In this document: positions 63,229 through 64,000 of the stretch, in pieces
How positions within the stretch are numbered: the stretch's first letter is position 1
Layout of the letters: each line of letters begins with the position of its first letter
Source of the DNA: Patulibacter sp. SYSU D01012
GTDB lineage: Bacteria; Actinomycetota; Thermoleophilia; Solirubrobacterales; Solirubrobacteraceae
Direction: 5' to 3'
DNA: 64,000 bases
Assembly (NCBI RefSeq): GCF_017916475.1
Contig: NZ_JAFMTB010000002.1
Location: 186,001 to 250,000, forward strand
Position numbers and translations under genes: made by a program
Notes under the pieces: model-generated
What the model saw: the letters and a program-made list of their open reading frames with translations, nothing else
The model's database searches: none
Told to the model about the DNA's origin: nothing

Positions 63229-64000
63229 TCAAGCGGGGGTGGCGGCGGCGTCCAGGCCGGCGACGGCCAGGAAGCGGCGGTACAGCTGGTCGGCGGCCGC
63301 GCGGTCGGGCGCGGGCTCGTAGACCCTCGGGTCGGCGGAGGCCGCCGCGAGCTGGCGCAGCTCGGACAGCGAGCCCAGCTCGCCGGCGGCGCGCAGCTGC
63401 ATCAGGACGTTGCCCATGCCGGTGCCCTCGACGGGCCCGGCCAGGACGGTGCGCCCGGTGACGTCCGCGGTCAGGCGGCAGAGGAGCTGGTTGCGCACGC
63501 CGCCGCCCACGACGTGGATCGTGCGGATCTCGCGGCCGGAGACCGCCTCGAGCTGCTCGAGCACCCAGCGGTAGCGCGCGGCGAGGGACACGAAGACGGT
63601 GCGGACCGTCTCCCCCTTCGTGGCGGGCGGGCGCTGGTCGGTGCGCCGGCAGCGGTCGGCGATGAGGGCCGGCAGGTCCTGCGGCGCCAGGAACGCCGGG
63701 TCGTCGATGTCGAGCACCGGGACATCCGGGTCGGCCTCGGCGGCCAGGCGCTGCAGCTCGGCGGCGTGCAGGTGCCACGTGCGCGAGAGCTCCTGCTCCA
63801 GCCACAGGCCCATGACGTTCTTCAGCAGGCGGATCGTGCCGTCGACGCCCCGCTCGTTCGTCAGGTTCGCCTCGCGGGCGGCCGCGGTCAGCACGGGCGC
63901 GTCGAGCTCCAGGCCGAGCAGCGACCACGTGCCCGAGGACAGGATCGCCGACGTGGACGCCCCGCCCTCCCCCGTGACCGGCGCGGCGGCGAACGCCGAC
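63229..64000 (-). CDS. rhaB: Rhamnulokinase, N-terminus beyond the window edge
   Basis: The C-terminal 256 residues of an FGGY kinase. The reading frame is open to the window edge: GTWSLLGLELDAPVL is encoded before the first in-frame start-like codon. Later segments NERGVDGTIRLLKNVMGLWLEQELSR, VVGGGVRNQLLCRLTADVTGR and the ATP-site GPVEGTGMGNVL are typical of rhamnulokinase. It phosphorylates L-rhamnulose ahead of the RhaEW aldolase. First visible gene of the rhamnose operon; its promoter and any regulator lie outside. Confidence 0.9.
   Translation of the reverse strand, partial: SAFAAAPVTGEGGASTSAILSSGTWSLLGLELDAPVLTAAAREANLTNERGVDGTIRLLKNVMGLWLEQELSRTWHLHAAELQRLAAEADPDVPVLDIDDPAFLAPQDLPALIADRCRRTDQRPPATKGETVRTVFVSLAARYRWVLEQLEAVSGREIRTIHVVGGGVRNQLLCRLTADVTGRTVLAGPVEGTGMGNVLMQLRAAGELGSLSELRQLAAASADPRVYEPAPDRAAADQLYRRFLAVAGLDAAATPA

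Overview
The window is about 75% GC, packed with bacterial genes, and has no mobile element, CRISPR array, rRNA or tRNA that I can recognise. The gene content points to a high-GC actinobacterium. It includes MurT/GatD lipid II amidation, a DHA2-type exporter, a c-di-AMP riboswitch upstream of an NlpC/P60 hydrolase, and the block ftsK-rodZ-cinA-recA-recX-miaB-miaA-dapF-hflX. The protein flavour (alanine-, arginine- and aspartate-rich proteins, an Htaa-like lipoprotein, the succinylase DAP route, eukaryote-type topoisomerase IB) makes the Thermoleophilia, order Solirubrobacterales (for example a Patulibacter-like organism), my best guess. This is inference from style and cannot be proved from the window.

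Layout. 1-26 kb is mixed housekeeping: a secreted acidic protein, an iron-box-controlled siderophore-interacting protein, two tandem SDRs, a lipoprotein, an acyl-CoA dehydrogenase with a TetR-like operator, the riboswitch-controlled NlpC/P60 hydrolase, an amidohydrolase, topoisomerase IB, an MFS exporter, an aldo/keto reductase, MscL, a J-domain protein and a cyclophilin lipoprotein. An overlapping operon of lipid kinase, murT, a methyltransferase and gatD follows, then a four-gene OpuB/OpuC-type osmoprotectant ABC transporter. 26-45 kb is the conserved core block on the minus strand. It is broken by plus-strand insertions: dapE-dapC-dapD (diaminopimelate synthesis) and FIST-SDR.

45-58.7 kb is one 13-gene minus-strand operon with genes overlapping or nearly touching. 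It encodes a GntR regulator, a ribose-type ABC importer, a cupin-type phosphosugar isomerase, an FGGY kinase, a Gfo/Idh/MocA oxidoreductase, a zinc alcohol dehydrogenase, a phosphotriesterase-like hydrolase, a D-2-hydroxyacid dehydrogenase, a KDPG-type aldolase, an atypical shikimate-dehydrogenase-like enzyme and a TIM-barrel sugar epimerase. I cannot match this combination to a known catabolic pathway, so it is the best candidate here for an undescribed system. A second GntR gene is divergent from it. 59.8-64 kb is an L-rhamnose operon (rhaB partial, rhaI, fused rhaEW).

Three points stand out. The DapF in the DAP cluster lacks both catalytic cysteines (Glu79 and Ser229 instead). At least fifteen first-in-operon genes have a TANNNT box 6-9 nt before the start codon, the signature of leaderless transcription. 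The 13-gene sugar operon has a strong promoter overlapped by a putative operator that recurs on the opposite strand about 100 bp away.
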